A DNA stretch of 64,000 nt, taken from NCBI RefSeq assembly GCF_030161255.1, contig NZ_BSPX01000009.1, positions 16,300 to 80,299 on the forward strand, in the 5' to 3' direction. Shown here piece by piece: positions 36,836-45,724 of the stretch. Made by a program: the position numbers and the translations under genes. How positions within the stretch are numbered: position 1 is the stretch's first letter; each line of letters begins with the position of its first letter. The notes beneath the pieces are model-generated. The model did no database searches, had not been told where the DNA came from, and was given only the letters and a program-made list of their open reading frames with translations. The DNA is from Zoogloea oryzae. GTDB taxonomy: Bacteria; Pseudomonadota; Gammaproteobacteria; Burkholderiales; Rhodocyclaceae.

Positions 36836-37490
36836 ACCGCAACGCTACGAACTGATCGTCTTCGACTGGGATGGCACGCTGATGGATTCGGCCGCTGCCA
36901 TCGTCCAGGCGATCCAGGCTGCCAGCGCCGATCTGGGCCTGCCGCCGCCTTCCGACGCCCGGGCGCGTCACGTGATCGGCCTCGGTCTCCAGGACGCGCT
37001 GCACCATGCGGTGCCGGAATTGCCCGAATCCGACTATCCGAAGATGGTCGAGCGCTACCGCCATCACTATCTGTCCAGCGATCACGAGCTGACGCTGTTT
37101 GACGGCACCCAGGCGCTGATCGCCGATCTCCACGCCCGCGGTCATCTGCTGGCGGTGGCGACCGGCAAGAGCCGCAAGGGGCTCGACCGGGCGCTCGGTT
37201 TTACCGGGCTGGGCAAGTATTTCCACGCCACGCGCTGCGCCGACGAGTGCTTCTCGAAGCCCCATCCGGCGATGCTGTTCGAGCTGATGGCCGAGCTGGG
37301 CGTGATGGCCGAAACCTGTCTGATGATCGGCGACACGACCCACGACCTGCTGATGGCGAAGAACGCCGGTGTGGATGGGCTGGCCGTGAGTTTTGGCGCC
37401 CATCCGGTCGATCAGCTGGTGGCCGAGTCGCCGGTGGCGTGCATCGACACGCCGGCCGGGCTTCGGGCGTGGCTGGAGGCCAACGGTTGA
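36828..37490 (+). CDS. HAD-family phosphatase (phosphoglycolate phosphatase-like)
   Basis: 220 residues from ATG 36828, overlapping rluC. HAD motif I is DWDGTLMDS (nucleophile Asp and Asp+2 near residues 11-13); motif II is VATGKSRKG; Lys in CFSKPHPAM; motif IV is IGDTTHDLLMAKNAG. The cap domain is alpha-helical as in Gph/PgmB. Substrate is uncertain; phosphoglycolate or pyrimidine monophosphate are usual for this subgroup. It is coupled (TTGA) to the Rieske gene. Confidence 0.88.
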   Translation: MARPQRYELIVFDWDGTLMDSAAAIVQAIQAASADLGLPPPSDARARHVIGLGLQDALHHAVPELPESDYPKMVERYRHHYLSSDHELTLFDGTQALIADLHARGHLLAVATGKSRKGLDRALGFTGLGKYFHATRCADECFSKPHPAMLFELMAELGVMAETCLMIGDTTHDLLMAKNAGVDGLAVSFGAHPVDQLVAESPVACIDTPAGLRAWLEANG

Positions 37491-37813
37491 TCTGCGTGTC
37501 GGCCGATCTCGTCGATGGCGGCGACGGCGTGCGCTTCGTGGTGCAGCGGGGCGGCCGGGATGTGGCGGCCTTTGCGGTGCGTTTCCGGGGCAAGGTCTAC
37601 GCCTACTTCAACCGCTGCGCCCACGTGGCGGTCGAGCTCGACTGGCAGCCCGGACGCTTCTTCGACAGCGACGGGTTGTATCTGATCTGCGCCACCCACG
37701 GCGCCCTGTACCGGCCCGAGAGCGGTGCGTGCGTCGAAGGCCCGTGCCGGGGTGGTCGGCTGGAGATGCTGCCGGTGGTGGAGCGGGATGGCGGGGTGTT
37801 TCTCGCCGACTGA
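37487..37813 (+). CDS. Rieske [2Fe-2S] ferredoxin-like protein
   Basis: 108 residues from TTG 37487, which overlaps the phosphatase stop (TTGA). Cluster ligands are Cys44-x-His46 (RCAHVAVELD) and Cys68-x2-His71 (ICATHGALY). It is a small single-domain Rieske protein without a membrane anchor, so a soluble electron carrier or a subunit. Its linkage to the HAD phosphatase is common in betaproteobacteria, but the partner oxidase is not known. Confidence 0.88.
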   Translation: MICVSADLVDGGDGVRFVVQRGGRDVAAFAVRFRGKVYAYFNRCAHVAVELDWQPGRFFDSDGLYLICATHGALYRPESGACVEGPCRGGRLEMLPVVERDGGVFLAD

Positions 37814-37836
37814 GTTTCGCCGACCGAGCGCTGCGG

Positions 37837-38556
37837 CTAGCTGGCGAGTAGTAGGAAGACCGTCGGGCGCTTGGCCAGATCCGGCGCGGGCGCCTTCTTC
37901 CAGTCGGCGATCCGCTTGGTGACAATCCATTCGTCCGCGGTGGTGAGATCCCGGGCGACGCACAGGCGGGTCTCGGGTCCGCAGGCCTGCTTGAGCGCCT
38001 CGAACATCCGGTCGTTGCGGTAGGGTGTCTCGATGAACAGCTGGGTGCGCGAGAATCTGGCGGATTCGGCTTCCAGTTCGCGCAGGCGACGCTTGCGCGC
38101 CTCCTCGTCGATGGGCAGGTAGCCGTGGAAGGCGAAGCTCTGCCCGTTGAGGCCGGAGGCCATCAGGCCCAGCAACAGCGACGACGGGCCGACCATCGGC
38201 ACCACCTGGATGCCGGCCTCGTGGGCGCGGCTGACCAGCAGGGCGCCGGGGTCAGCCACCGCCGGGCAGCCGGCCTCGGACATCAATCCGCAGTCGAGCC
38301 CGTTCCTGATCGGCGCCAGCAGGCCATCAAGATCGGCCGGGCCCGGGTTTTCGGGCAGCTCGCGGATGTCGAGGTCGCGTAGCGGCCTGGGGTGCTCGAA
38401 GCGCTTGAGTTCGGCGCGGGCGGTCTTGGCGTTCTCGACGACGAAGTAATCGAGGCTGCGGGCCCGCATGCCGACTTCGGTCGGCGTGGTGAGGGCGAGG
38501 GGCGCCTCGCCCAGGCTGACCGGAATCAGGTAGAGCTTGCCGGCGGCGGTCGTCAC
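37837..38556 (-). CDS. Tetrapyrrole-methylase-fold methyltransferase (RsmI-like)
   Basis: 239 residues. KLYLIPVSLGE at the N-terminus, GLMSEAGCPAVADPG, VVPMVGPSSLLLGLMASGLNGQSFAFHGYLP and LFIETPYRN are the blocks shared with RsmI, but the protein is shorter than RsmI (~285) and lacks its C-terminal domain. It is therefore a paralogue, probably SAM-dependent, with unknown target. Its start overlaps the stop of maf by four bases (ATGA). Confidence 0.85.
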   Translation of the reverse strand: MTTAAGKLYLIPVSLGEAPLALTTPTEVGMRARSLDYFVVENAKTARAELKRFEHPRPLRDLDIRELPENPGPADLDGLLAPIRNGLDCGLMSEAGCPAVADPGALLVSRAHEAGIQVVPMVGPSSLLLGLMASGLNGQSFAFHGYLPIDEEARKRRLRELEAESARFSRTQLFIETPYRNDRMFEALKQACGPETRLCVARDLTTADEWIVTKRIADWKKAPAPDLAKRPTVFLLLAS

Positions 38557-39128
38557 GGCAGGGCGACGCCTTCGTGGCGCAGCATGCGGGCCAGGGCGAT
38601 CAGCGGCAGGCCGACGAGGGCGTTGGGGTCGTCGCCGGAAAGGGCGTCGAGGAGGGTGATGCCCAGGCCTTCCGACTTGGCGCTGCCAGCGCAGTCGAGG
38701 GGGCGCTCCTTTTCTACATAGCGGACGATCTCGTCATCGCTGAGGGTGCGAAAGCGCACCTCGGTCGGCACGACGTCGATCTGCGCTTCGCCCGTTGTCG
38801 TGTTGAGGAGCGCCAGCGCGGTGTGGAAGATCACGGTCTGGCCGCTCATCTGCTTGAGCTGCGCCACGGCGCGTTCGACGGTGCCGGGCTTGCCGAAGCG
38901 GATGTCGCCCATCGCGGCCACCTGGTCGCTGCCGATGATCAGCGCGTCGGCAAAGTTGCCGGCCACGGCGCGGGCCTTTTCGATGGCGAGGCGCTCGGCG
39001 GTGCTGCGGGGGGGTTCGCCGGGCAGCGGGCTCTCGTCGATGTCGGGGCGGGCAACTTCGAAGGGCAGGTTGAAGCGCTGGAGGAGTTCGCGGCGATACG
39101 CCGACGTGGAAGCAAGAACGAGTTTCAT
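38553..39128 (-). CDS. maf: Maf-like nucleotide pyrophosphatase
   Basis: 191 residues from ATG 39128 (MKLVLASTSAYRRELLQRF). Maf motifs: LASTSAYRRELL, the strand ending DIDES, RSTAERLAIEKARAV, and GSDQVA with the catalytic Asp. Proteins of this group hydrolyse m7GTP or other non-canonical NTPs. The YceF type commonly lies next to yceD-rpmF, as here. Divergent from yceD. Confidence 0.92.
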   Translation of the reverse strand: MKLVLASTSAYRRELLQRFNLPFEVARPDIDESPLPGEPPRSTAERLAIEKARAVAGNFADALIIGSDQVAAMGDIRFGKPGTVERAVAQLKQMSGQTVIFHTALALLNTTTGEAQIDVVPTEVRFRTLSDDEIVRYVEKERPLDCAGSAKSEGLGITLLDALSGDDPNALVGLPLIALARMLRHEGVALP

Positions 39129-39178
39129 CGATCGGGGTGCTGCGGCGTGAAAAGTGCCGTCGGCCGCTTTGCAGAGTT

Positions 39179-39207
39179 TTGACACAGGGAGCCGAAAATA
39201 ATATCAT
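39179..39207 (+). promoter_or_regulatory. Sigma-70 promoter of yceD-rpmF
   Basis: TTGACA, 17-base spacer, TATCAT. Expected transcription start is about 39213-39215, only two to four bases before the yceD ATG at 39217. Confidence 0.75.
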
Positions 39208-39216
39208 GCCGCTCTT

Positions 39217-39711
39217 ATGTCGCAAGAAAGCTTCGTGATCGACCTTCGGGCGTTGGCCAGAGATGGGCGCCGCCTTGAGGGCGAGGTGCCGGTATCCCGG
39301 CTCGGCCGTGTTGCCGAGTCTGTGCTGGAACCCGCCGGAACGGTGGCTTTCGGGTTTCAGGGCGAGCGTGACGGCGAGGGCAAGCTCCACGTCGATCTGT
39401 GGATCCGGGGAAGTCTGGTTCTTCAGTGTCAGCGCTGTCTTGAGGCCCTGCAGTGGCCCTGTGAAGTGGAAAATCGTCTTCTGCTCCTCCGTCCCGGCGA
39501 AGCGCCGCCGGAAGATGAGCTCGAAAACGATGCGGAAGACGCCCTCGAGGTTGAACCGCTCACGGACCTCCTGGCGCTGGTCGAGGACGAGGTGTTGCTG
39601 GCCTTGCCTCTGGTGCCACGTCACGATGATTGCGATCCGCCGGTCAAGGCCGGTGTTGATGAAGAGATTTCGCCCTTCGCCGTTCTGCGTCAGTTGCGCG
39701 GCAAGGTTTAA
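39217..39711 (+). CDS. yceD: YceD/DUF177 protein
   Basis: 164 residues. The Cys pair of the family is in LQCQRCLEALQWP; the acidic middle (PPEDELENDAEDALEVE) and the C-terminal DDCDPP...SPFAVLRQLR match YceD. The family is involved in 23S rRNA accumulation and ribosome assembly, consistent with linkage to rpmF (ribosomal protein L32) 21 bases downstream. The promoter leaves almost no leader. Confidence 0.92.
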   Translation: MSQESFVIDLRALARDGRRLEGEVPVSRLGRVAESVLEPAGTVAFGFQGERDGEGKLHVDLWIRGSLVLQCQRCLEALQWPCEVENRLLLLRPGEAPPEDELENDAEDALEVEPLTDLLALVEDEVLLALPLVPRHDDCDPPVKAGVDEEISPFAVLRQLRGKV

Positions 39712-39732
39712 GTATTCCTCAAGGAGTTTTTC

Positions 39733-39912
39733 ATGGCCGTTCAACAGAACAAGAAGTCCCCGTCCAAGCGCGGTATGCATCGTTCCCACGATTTCCTGGT
39801 TGCGCCCCCGCTGGCCGTCGAGCCGACCACCGGCGAAGTCCACCTGCGCCACCACGTTTCGCCGTCCGGCGTCTATCGTGGCAAGAAGGTTGCCAAGGCC
39901 AAGGGCGAGTAA
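39733..39912 (+). CDS. rpmF: 50S ribosomal protein L32
   Basis: 59 residues from ATG 39733, with AAGGAG upstream. MAVQQNKKSPSKRGMHRSHD is the typical L32 N-terminus; SGVYRGKKV ends the protein. The two Cys pairs found in some L32 proteins are absent, so this is the zinc-free form. Component of the large ribosomal subunit. Confidence 0.97.
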   Translation: MAVQQNKKSPSKRGMHRSHDFLVAPPLAVEPTTGEVHLRHHVSPSGVYRGKKVAKAKGE

Positions 39913-39928
39913 TTCTCCTGGTTGCCAG

Positions 39929-39962
39929 ACGGCGCGACGCCTTCGGGCGGTCGCGCCGTTTT
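39929..39962 (+). terminator. Hairpin terminator after rpmF
   Basis: ACGGCGCGAC...GTCGCGCCGT stem with inner GCC/GGC pairing and TTCG loop, followed by TTTT. It could partly separate rpmF from plsX. Confidence 0.75.
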
Positions 39963-40000
39963 CACAACTTGTCCACCCATTTCTCTCCGTTTAGCGCCGA

Positions 40001-41014
40001 ATGACTGTCACCCTGGCCATTGACTGCATGGGGGGCGATCACGGCCCTTCGGTAACGGTTCCGGCCGCGCTGCATTTTTTGCGCGCTGATCGCGATGCCC
40101 GAATTCTCCTGGTCGGTCGCCCGGAGGCCATTGAGCCTCATCTGGGTGGCGCGCTCCAGGAATTCGGTGAGCGCCTGCGCGTGCATCCGGCGTCGGAAGT
40201 CGTCGGCATGGACGAGCCGCCGGCGCTCGCCATGCGCAACAAGAAGGATTCATCGATGCGCGTGTCGGTGGATCTGGTCAAGTCGGGCGATGCCCAGGCG
40301 GCCGTGTCCGCCGGCAATACCGGTGCGCTGATGGCGATCTCCCGGTTCGTCCTCAAGACCCTCCCTGGCATCGACCGCCCGGCGATCTGCAGCACGCTGC
40401 CGAGCATGCGCGGCCTCACCCACATGCTCGATCTGGGTGCCAACGTCGATTGCTCCGCCGAGCATCTGCTCCAGTTCGGCATCATGGGCGCGATGCTGGT
40501 GGCGGCCGTCGAGCACAACGAGCGGCCCAGCGTCGGCCTGCTCAACATCGGCGAAGAAGACATCAAGGGCAACGAGATCGTCAAACAGGCCGGTGAGCTC
40601 CTGCGCAACAGCGGGCTCAACTTCTACGGCAACGTCGAAGGCAACGACATCTACAAGGGCACGGTCGACGTGGTCGTCTGCGACGGCTTTGTCGGCAACG
40701 TGGCGCTCAAGACCTCGGAAGGCCTCGCCCACATGATGGCGACCTTCCTGCGCGAACAGTTCTCCCGCAACTGGATCACCAAGCTGGCGGCATTCTTTGC
40801 GATGTCGGCCCTCAAGGGGTTCAAGCACAAGGTGGATTCCCGCCGCTACAACGGCGCGGCCCTGCTGGGGCTGCGCGGTGTGGTGGTGAAGAGTCACGGC
40901 TCGGCCGATGCCTTCGCCTTTGAACAGGCGCTCTGGCGGGCGGCGGAAGCCGCGCGCAACAGGCTCATCGAGCGGATCAGCGAACGAATGGAACGTGAAA
41001 GGCCTGCGGCATGA
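40001..41014 (+). CDS. plsX: Phosphate acyltransferase PlsX
   Basis: 337 residues. The N-terminus TLAIDCMGGDHGP, the SVDLVKSGDAQAAVSAGNTGAL block and GVDRP-like GIDRPAI are PlsX signatures; KGTVDVVVCDGFVGNVALK is near the C-terminal third. It converts acyl-ACP to acyl-phosphate at the start of phospholipid synthesis. First gene of the plsX-fabH-fabD-fabG unit, overlapping fabH by four bases. Confidence 0.96.
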   Translation: MTVTLAIDCMGGDHGPSVTVPAALHFLRADRDARILLVGRPEAIEPHLGGALQEFGERLRVHPASEVVGMDEPPALAMRNKKDSSMRVSVDLVKSGDAQAAVSAGNTGALMAISRFVLKTLPGIDRPAICSTLPSMRGLTHMLDLGANVDCSAEHLLQFGIMGAMLVAAVEHNERPSVGLLNIGEEDIKGNEIVKQAGELLRNSGLNFYGNVEGNDIYKGTVDVVVCDGFVGNVALKTSEGLAHMMATFLREQFSRNWITKLAAFFAMSALKGFKHKVDSRRYNGAALLGLRGVVVKSHGSADAFAFEQALWRAAEAARNRLIERISERMERERPAA

Positions 41015-41976
41015 TTCATGCGCGAGTGATCGGAACCGGCAGCTTTCTGCCCGGTGCGCCCGTCAGCAACAACGATCTGGTGGCCCGGGGTATCGATACC
41101 TCGGACGAATGGATTGTCGAACGCACCGGCATCTGCCGGCGTCACCTGGCCGAGCCCGATGTCACGGCGAGCCAACTGGCCTATGAGGCGAGCACCCGGG
41201 CGATTGCCGCCGCGGGCTGTCAGCCGGCCGACATCGACCTGATCATCGTCGCCACCTCCACGCCGGATTACATCTTCCCGAGCACCGCCGCGCTGCTGCA
41301 GTCAAAGCTGGGCATCGTCAATGGCGGCGCCGCTTTCGACCTGCAGGCGGTATGCACCGGTTTCGCCTACGCCCTCTCGACCGCCGAGAAGTTCATCCGC
41401 TCGGGCAGCCACAAGCGTGCGCTGGTCGTGGGCGCCGAAGTCTTCTCGCGCATCCTCGACTGGAACGACCGTGGCACCTGCGTGCTGTTCGGCGATGGCG
41501 CAGGCGCCGTGGTGCTGGAGGCGTCCGACAAGCCCGGCATCCTCGCCACCGCGCTGCACGCCGATGGTAGCCACAACGGCATCCTGTGCGTGCCGGGTCA
41601 GGTCAATCGCGGTGGCATCACCGGCGACCCCTTCCTCCGCATGGATGGCCAGGCGGTCTTCAAGTTTGCGGTCAAGGTGCTGAGTGACGTGGCGCGCGAG
41701 GTGGTCGATCAAGCCGGTCTCACCATCGACGACGTGGACTGGCTGATTCCCCACCAGGCCAACATCCGCATCATGCAGGCCACCGCCAAGCGGCTGGGTG
41801 TGCCGACCGAGAAGGTCATCGCCACCGTCAGCGAGCATGGCAACACCTCGGCGGCGTCGATTCCGCTGGCGCTCGACCTCGCCGTGCGCGACGGCCGCAT
41901 CCAGCGTGGTCACAAGATTCTTCTCGAAGGCGTGGGCGGTGGCTTCACCTGGGGCGCCGCGCTCCTCGAGTTTTAA
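41011..41976 (+). CDS. fabH: 3-oxoacyl-ACP synthase III
   Basis: 321 residues. The catalytic triad is Cys115 (DLQAVCTGFAYAL), His in LIPHQANIRIM and Asn in SEHGNTSAAS. The C-terminal GVGGGFTWGAAL is the family end. It condenses acetyl-CoA with malonyl-ACP to start fatty-acid elongation. Coupled to plsX by an ATGA overlap. Confidence 0.97.
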   Translation: MIHARVIGTGSFLPGAPVSNNDLVARGIDTSDEWIVERTGICRRHLAEPDVTASQLAYEASTRAIAAAGCQPADIDLIIVATSTPDYIFPSTAALLQSKLGIVNGGAAFDLQAVCTGFAYALSTAEKFIRSGSHKRALVVGAEVFSRILDWNDRGTCVLFGDGAGAVVLEASDKPGILATALHADGSHNGILCVPGQVNRGGITGDPFLRMDGQAVFKFAVKVLSDVAREVVDQAGLTIDDVDWLIPHQANIRIMQATAKRLGVPTEKVIATVSEHGNTSAASIPLALDLAVRDGRIQRGHKILLEGVGGGFTWGAALLEF

Positions 41977-42000
41977 GCAGTACAGTCATTCAAGGATGGG

Positions 42001-42939
42001 ATGATGAATTTCGCTTTCGTTTTTCCGGGCCAGGGCTCCCAGTCGGTCGGCATGATGGCGGCTTATGGTGACTCCGCGGTGATCCGCGACACCTTCGCCG
42101 AAGCCTCCGCCGCCCTTGGCGAGGACCTGTGGCAGATGGTTGCCGACGGCCCCGCAGAGTTGCTGGCACAGACCGTCAACACCCAGCCGCTGATGCTCAC
42201 CGCCGGTGTCGCCGTGTATCGCGAGTGGATCGCCCGTGGCGGTGCTGCCCCGAGCCTCGTCGCCGGTCACAGCCTTGGCGAATATTCCGCGCTGGTTGCC
42301 GCGGGTGCGCTGGATTTCCAGGAGGCCGTCAAGCTGGTGCGGCTGCGCGCCCAGGCCATGCAGGAAGCCGTCCCGGCCGGTGAGGGTGCGATGGCTGCGC
42401 TGCTCGGTCTCGATGAACCCGCCGCTGCCGAAGCCTGTGCCGAAGCCGCCCAGGGCGAGGTCGTCTCCGCCGCCAACCTCAACTCCCCCGGCCAGATCGT
42501 CATCGCCGGTGCCCGTGCTGCCGTCGAACGTGCCATGGCCGTCGCGAAGACCAAGGGCGCCAAGCGCGCCGTGCTGCTGCCGGTGAGCGCGCCCTTCCAT
42601 TGTGCACTGATGAAGCCGGCCGCCGAGCGACTGGCGCTGCGTCTGGCCGAGATCGAGATCAAGGTGCCGGCCATCGCCGTGCTCAACAACGTGGATGTGG
42701 CCGTCGAGACCGACCCGGCCCGCATCAAGGATGCGCTGGTGCGTCAGGCCTATTCGCCGGTGCGCTGGATCGAGACCGTGCAGGACATCGCCCGCCGTGG
42801 CGCGACCCACGTTTTCGAGTGCGGTCCGGGCAAGGTCCTGGCCGGCATGACCAAGCGCATTGAAGGCAGCCTGCAGGGCGGCGCGATTGCCGACGCGGCC
42901 AGCCTCGCAGACATTCTCCAGACGACGGGGGCAGCATGA
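42001..42939 (+). CDS. fabD: Malonyl-CoA:ACP transacylase
   Basis: 312 residues from the first of two adjacent ATG codons. FVFPGQGSQ at the N-terminus and GHSLGEYSAL (nucleophile Ser91) are the acyltransferase motifs; the catalytic His is in VSAPFHCALM. It loads malonyl groups on AcpP. Overlaps fabG by four bases. Confidence 0.97.
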   Translation: MMNFAFVFPGQGSQSVGMMAAYGDSAVIRDTFAEASAALGEDLWQMVADGPAELLAQTVNTQPLMLTAGVAVYREWIARGGAAPSLVAGHSLGEYSALVAAGALDFQEAVKLVRLRAQAMQEAVPAGEGAMAALLGLDEPAAAEACAEAAQGEVVSAANLNSPGQIVIAGARAAVERAMAVAKTKGAKRAVLLPVSAPFHCALMKPAAERLALRLAEIEIKVPAIAVLNNVDVAVETDPARIKDALVRQAYSPVRWIETVQDIARRGATHVFECGPGKVLAGMTKRIEGSLQGGAIADAASLADILQTTGAA

Positions 42940-43685
42940 GTCAGGTTTTGCAGGGGCAGGTTGCGCTGGTCACCGGCGCTTCCCGTGGTATCGGTCGGGC
43001 CATCGCCCTCGAACTGGGCCGGCTTGGCGCGACGGTGGTCGGTACGGCCACGTCCGAGGCCGGTGCCGCCGACATCCAGGCCGGGCTTGAAGCCGCCGGC
43101 ATTGCCGGTCGTGGCCTCGCCCTCGACGTGACCGACGCAGCGGCCTGTGAGGCCGCCATCTCCGAGATCGAGAAGAGCCTCGGCCCGGTGCTGGTGCTGG
43201 TCAATAACGCCGGCATCACCCGCGACAACCTGGCGATGCGCATGAAGGATGCCGAATGGGATGCGGTGCTCGACACCAACCTCAAGTCGGTGTTCCGCAT
43301 GTCGCGCCTCGTCATGCGTGGCATGATGAAGGCCCGTAACGGCCGCATCATCAACATCACCTCGGTGGTCGGCAGCTCCGGCAACCCCGGCCAGGCCAAC
43401 TACGCCGCCGCCAAGGCGGGCGTGGCCGGCATGAGCCGGGCGCTGGCCCAGGAGCTCGGCAGCCGCAACATCACCGTCAATTGCGTCGCGCCGGGGTTCA
43501 TCGACACCGACATGACCAAGGAGCTCCCAGACGCCCAGCGCGAGGCCCTGCAGGGCAAGATTGCCCTCGGTCGTCTCGGCAAGCCGGAGGAGATCGCCTC
43601 GGTGGTCGGCTTCCTGGCGTCGCCCGCCGCATCCTACGTGACGGGAGCTACCCTGCACGTGAATGGCGGCATGTACATGGCGTAA
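42936..43685 (+). CDS. fabG: 3-oxoacyl-ACP reductase
   Basis: 249 residues, short-chain dehydrogenase. NADPH-binding GASRGIG, NNAGITRDNLAMRM, and the Ser-Tyr-Lys set in ITSVVGSSGNPGQANYAAAK. C-terminal TGATLHVNGGMYM is typical of FabG. Reduces 3-oxoacyl-ACP in each elongation cycle. Followed by a small hairpin before acpP. Confidence 0.97.
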   Translation: MSQVLQGQVALVTGASRGIGRAIALELGRLGATVVGTATSEAGAADIQAGLEAAGIAGRGLALDVTDAAACEAAISEIEKSLGPVLVLVNNAGITRDNLAMRMKDAEWDAVLDTNLKSVFRMSRLVMRGMMKARNGRIINITSVVGSSGNPGQANYAAAKAGVAGMSRALAQELGSRNITVNCVAPGFIDTDMTKELPDAQREALQGKIALGRLGKPEEIASVVGFLASPAASYVTGATLHVNGGMYMA

Positions 43686-43686
43686 T

Positions 43687-43716
43687 CCTCGCCGGACTGG
43701 CGAGGGTGCGCGTTTT
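43687..43716 (+). terminator. Weak hairpin with T run between fabG and acpP
   Basis: CCTCGCC/GGCGAGG, then GTGCGCG and TTTTT. A -10-like TAGAAT overlaps the region just downstream, so acpP may have its own promoter after partial termination, which would suit its need for higher expression. Confidence 0.4.
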
Positions 43717-43772
43717 TGGTAGAATGCGGGGGTTTTGAATTCACCCCGCTCAATCAGCGAAGGAGTTGCTAC

Positions 43773-44012
43773 ATGGAAAATATCGAAGCTCGTGTCAAGA
43801 AGATCGTCGCCGAACAACTCGGTGTCAACGAAGCCGAAATCAAGAACGAATCGTCCTTCGTCGACGATCTGGGTGCCGACTCCCTCGATACCGTCGAGCT
43901 GGTGATGGCCCTCGAAGAAGAATTCGAGTGCGAGATCCCCGACGAAGAAGCCGAGAAGATCACCAGCGTTCAGCAGGCGATCGACTACGTCTCCGCCCAC
44001 CTGAAGAAGTAA
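43773..44012 (+). CDS. acpP: Acyl carrier protein
   Basis: 79 residues from ATG 43773, with GGAG upstream. The phosphopantetheine attachment site is Ser37 in GADSLDTVEL. Strongly acidic, four-helix protein. It carries the growing acyl chain for all the neighbouring Fab enzymes; its 4'-phosphopantetheine is added by AcpS, encoded at 57918. Confidence 0.98.
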   Translation: MENIEARVKKIVAEQLGVNEAEIKNESSFVDDLGADSLDTVELVMALEEEFECEIPDEEAEKITSVQQAIDYVSAHLKK

Positions 44013-44030
44013 GATTCGCAGGAGCCTGCC

Positions 44031-45266
44031 TTGACCCGACGCAGAGTTGTCGTCACCGGCCTTGGCGCCATCACGCCGGTCGGTAATACCGTACCTGAAA
44101 CCTGGGACGCCATTGTCAATGGCCGTTCCGGCATCGCTCAGATTACCCGTTTCGACACCTCTGCCTTTTCGGCGAAGATTGCCGGCGAGGTCAAGGGCTT
44201 CGATGTCAGCGCCTATCTTTCCCCGAAAGAGGCGCGCCGTATGGATATCTTCATCCATTACGGTCTTGCGGCAGGCATCCAGGCCATCCGCGATTCGGGC
44301 ATCGAGGTAACCGACGCCAATGCTCACCGCATTGGTGTCAATATCGGTTCCGGCATCGGCGGCTTGCCGATGATCGAGGACACCCACGACGATTTCCTCG
44401 GCGGTGGTCCTCGCAAAATTTCTCCGTTCTTCATTCCCGGCACCATCATCAACATGATCTCCGGCAACCTGTCGATCATGTTCGGGATGAAGGGCCCCAA
44501 TCTTGCTGTCGTCACGGCCTGTACCACCGGTCTGCACGCGATCGGCATGAGCGCCCGCATGATCGAGTACGGTGATGCGGACGTGATGGTCTGTGGTGGC
44601 GCCGAATCGACGGTGACGCCGCTGGCTGTCGGTGGCTTTGCTTCGGCGAAGGCGCTGTCCACCCGCAACGACGATCCCGCGACGGCCAGCCGTCCGTGGG
44701 ACAAGGACCGCGATGGCTTCGTCCTGGGCGAAGGTGCGGGTGTACTGGTGCTCGAGGAATACGAGCACGCCGTGAAGCGCGGTGCCCGCATCTACGCCGA
44801 GATCGCTGGTTTCGGCATGAGCGGCGACGCTTATCACATGACTGCGCCGGATACCGATGGTCCCCGCCGCAGTATGGTGAATGCGCTGCAGAACGCCGGC
44901 ATCAATGCCGACGACGTGCAGTACCTCAATGCCCACGGTACCTCGACGCCCCTTGGCGACAAGAACGAAACCGAAGCGATCAAGTTGGCCTTCGGTGCGG
45001 ATGTTGCCAAGAAGCTGGTGGTGAACTCCACCAAGTCGATGACCGGTCACCTCCTCGGTGGTGCAGGTGGTCTCGAGTCGGTGATCACCTCGCTGGCGGT
45101 CTATAACCAGATCTCCCCGCCGACGATCAATATCTTCGAGCAGGACCCGGAGTGTGATCTCGACTACTGTGCCAACGTGGCGCGCGACATGAAGATCGAC
45201 ATCGCCGTGAAGAACAACTTCGGCTTTGGCGGCACCAACGGCACGCTGGTGTTCCGCAAGGTCTGA
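44031..45266 (+). CDS. fabF: 3-oxoacyl-ACP synthase II
   Basis: 411 residues from TTG 44031, 18 bases after acpP. Nucleophile Cys164 (VTACTTGLHA), His in NAHGTSTPLGD and His in KSMTGHLLGGAG complete the KAS II triad; NNFGFGGTNGTL closes the protein. It elongates acyl-ACP, including the unsaturated C16 to C18 step. Confidence 0.96.
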   Translation: MTRRRVVVTGLGAITPVGNTVPETWDAIVNGRSGIAQITRFDTSAFSAKIAGEVKGFDVSAYLSPKEARRMDIFIHYGLAAGIQAIRDSGIEVTDANAHRIGVNIGSGIGGLPMIEDTHDDFLGGGPRKISPFFIPGTIINMISGNLSIMFGMKGPNLAVVTACTTGLHAIGMSARMIEYGDADVMVCGGAESTVTPLAVGGFASAKALSTRNDDPATASRPWDKDRDGFVLGEGAGVLVLEEYEHAVKRGARIYAEIAGFGMSGDAYHMTAPDTDGPRRSMVNALQNAGINADDVQYLNAHGTSTPLGDKNETEAIKLAFGADVAKKLVVNSTKSMTGHLLGGAGGLESVITSLAVYNQISPPTINIFEQDPECDLDYCANVARDMKIDIAVKNNFGFGGTNGTLVFRKV

Positions 45267-45292
45267 GTGCGCGGCACGGATTTCCGTGCATC

Positions 45293-45724
45293 GTGACAGT
45301 CATTGAAATCAAGCCGTCCCGGCTGCTCCTCGTTCTTGTGACGGGGATGCATGTCGTGGCGGCTTTTTCATTGGGGTTCAGCGTCGAGCCGATGGTGTGG
45401 TTGGGCGGGCTGGCCGTGATTGTCGGCTCGTGTGTCCGGTTTTGGACGCAGTGGCGGAAGGCGGGGACGCGCCTGGGGCTGGCATCGGAAGGTGATCTGC
45501 TGATCGACCCTGATGGTGCTGCCGAGCGCCGTCTGAGGCTGGGGTCTGAAACGACGGTGACGCCTTTTGCAGTCTGGCTGGTCTGGCCAAGGCAGGGCGG
45601 TGGCCGTGGCGGTACGCTGCTCGTGATGCGCGATCAGGCCACGCCCGAGGCGTGGCGACGGCTGCAGATATGGGCCCGGCTGAGAGCCGGGCCTGTTGCA
45701 GGGCGTGGCGTGGAGAAGGCCTAG
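45293..45724 (+). CDS. Small membrane protein, YgfX/CptA-like
   Basis: 143 residues from GTG 45293. Two transmembrane segments at about 10-26 and 33-48 are followed by a Trp/Arg-containing cytoplasmic domain (RFWTQWRKAG, AVWLVWPRQGG). Size, topology and position between fabF and nadB fit the YgfX-like family (membrane proteins named after the E. coli CptA toxin). Toxicity is not implied here. It overlaps the convergent nadB by four bases. Confidence 0.65.
   Translation: MTVIEIKPSRLLLVLVTGMHVVAAFSLGFSVEPMVWLGGLAVIVGSCVRFWTQWRKAGTRLGLASEGDLLIDPDGAAERRLRLGSETTVTPFAVWLVWPRQGGGRGGTLLVMRDQATPEAWRRLQIWARLRAGPVAGRGVEKA

Noticed and set aside
44331..44342. GGTGTCAAT inside fabF
   Set aside because: Single arm within a conserved coding segment (RIGVNIG); no core or second arm, so chance.
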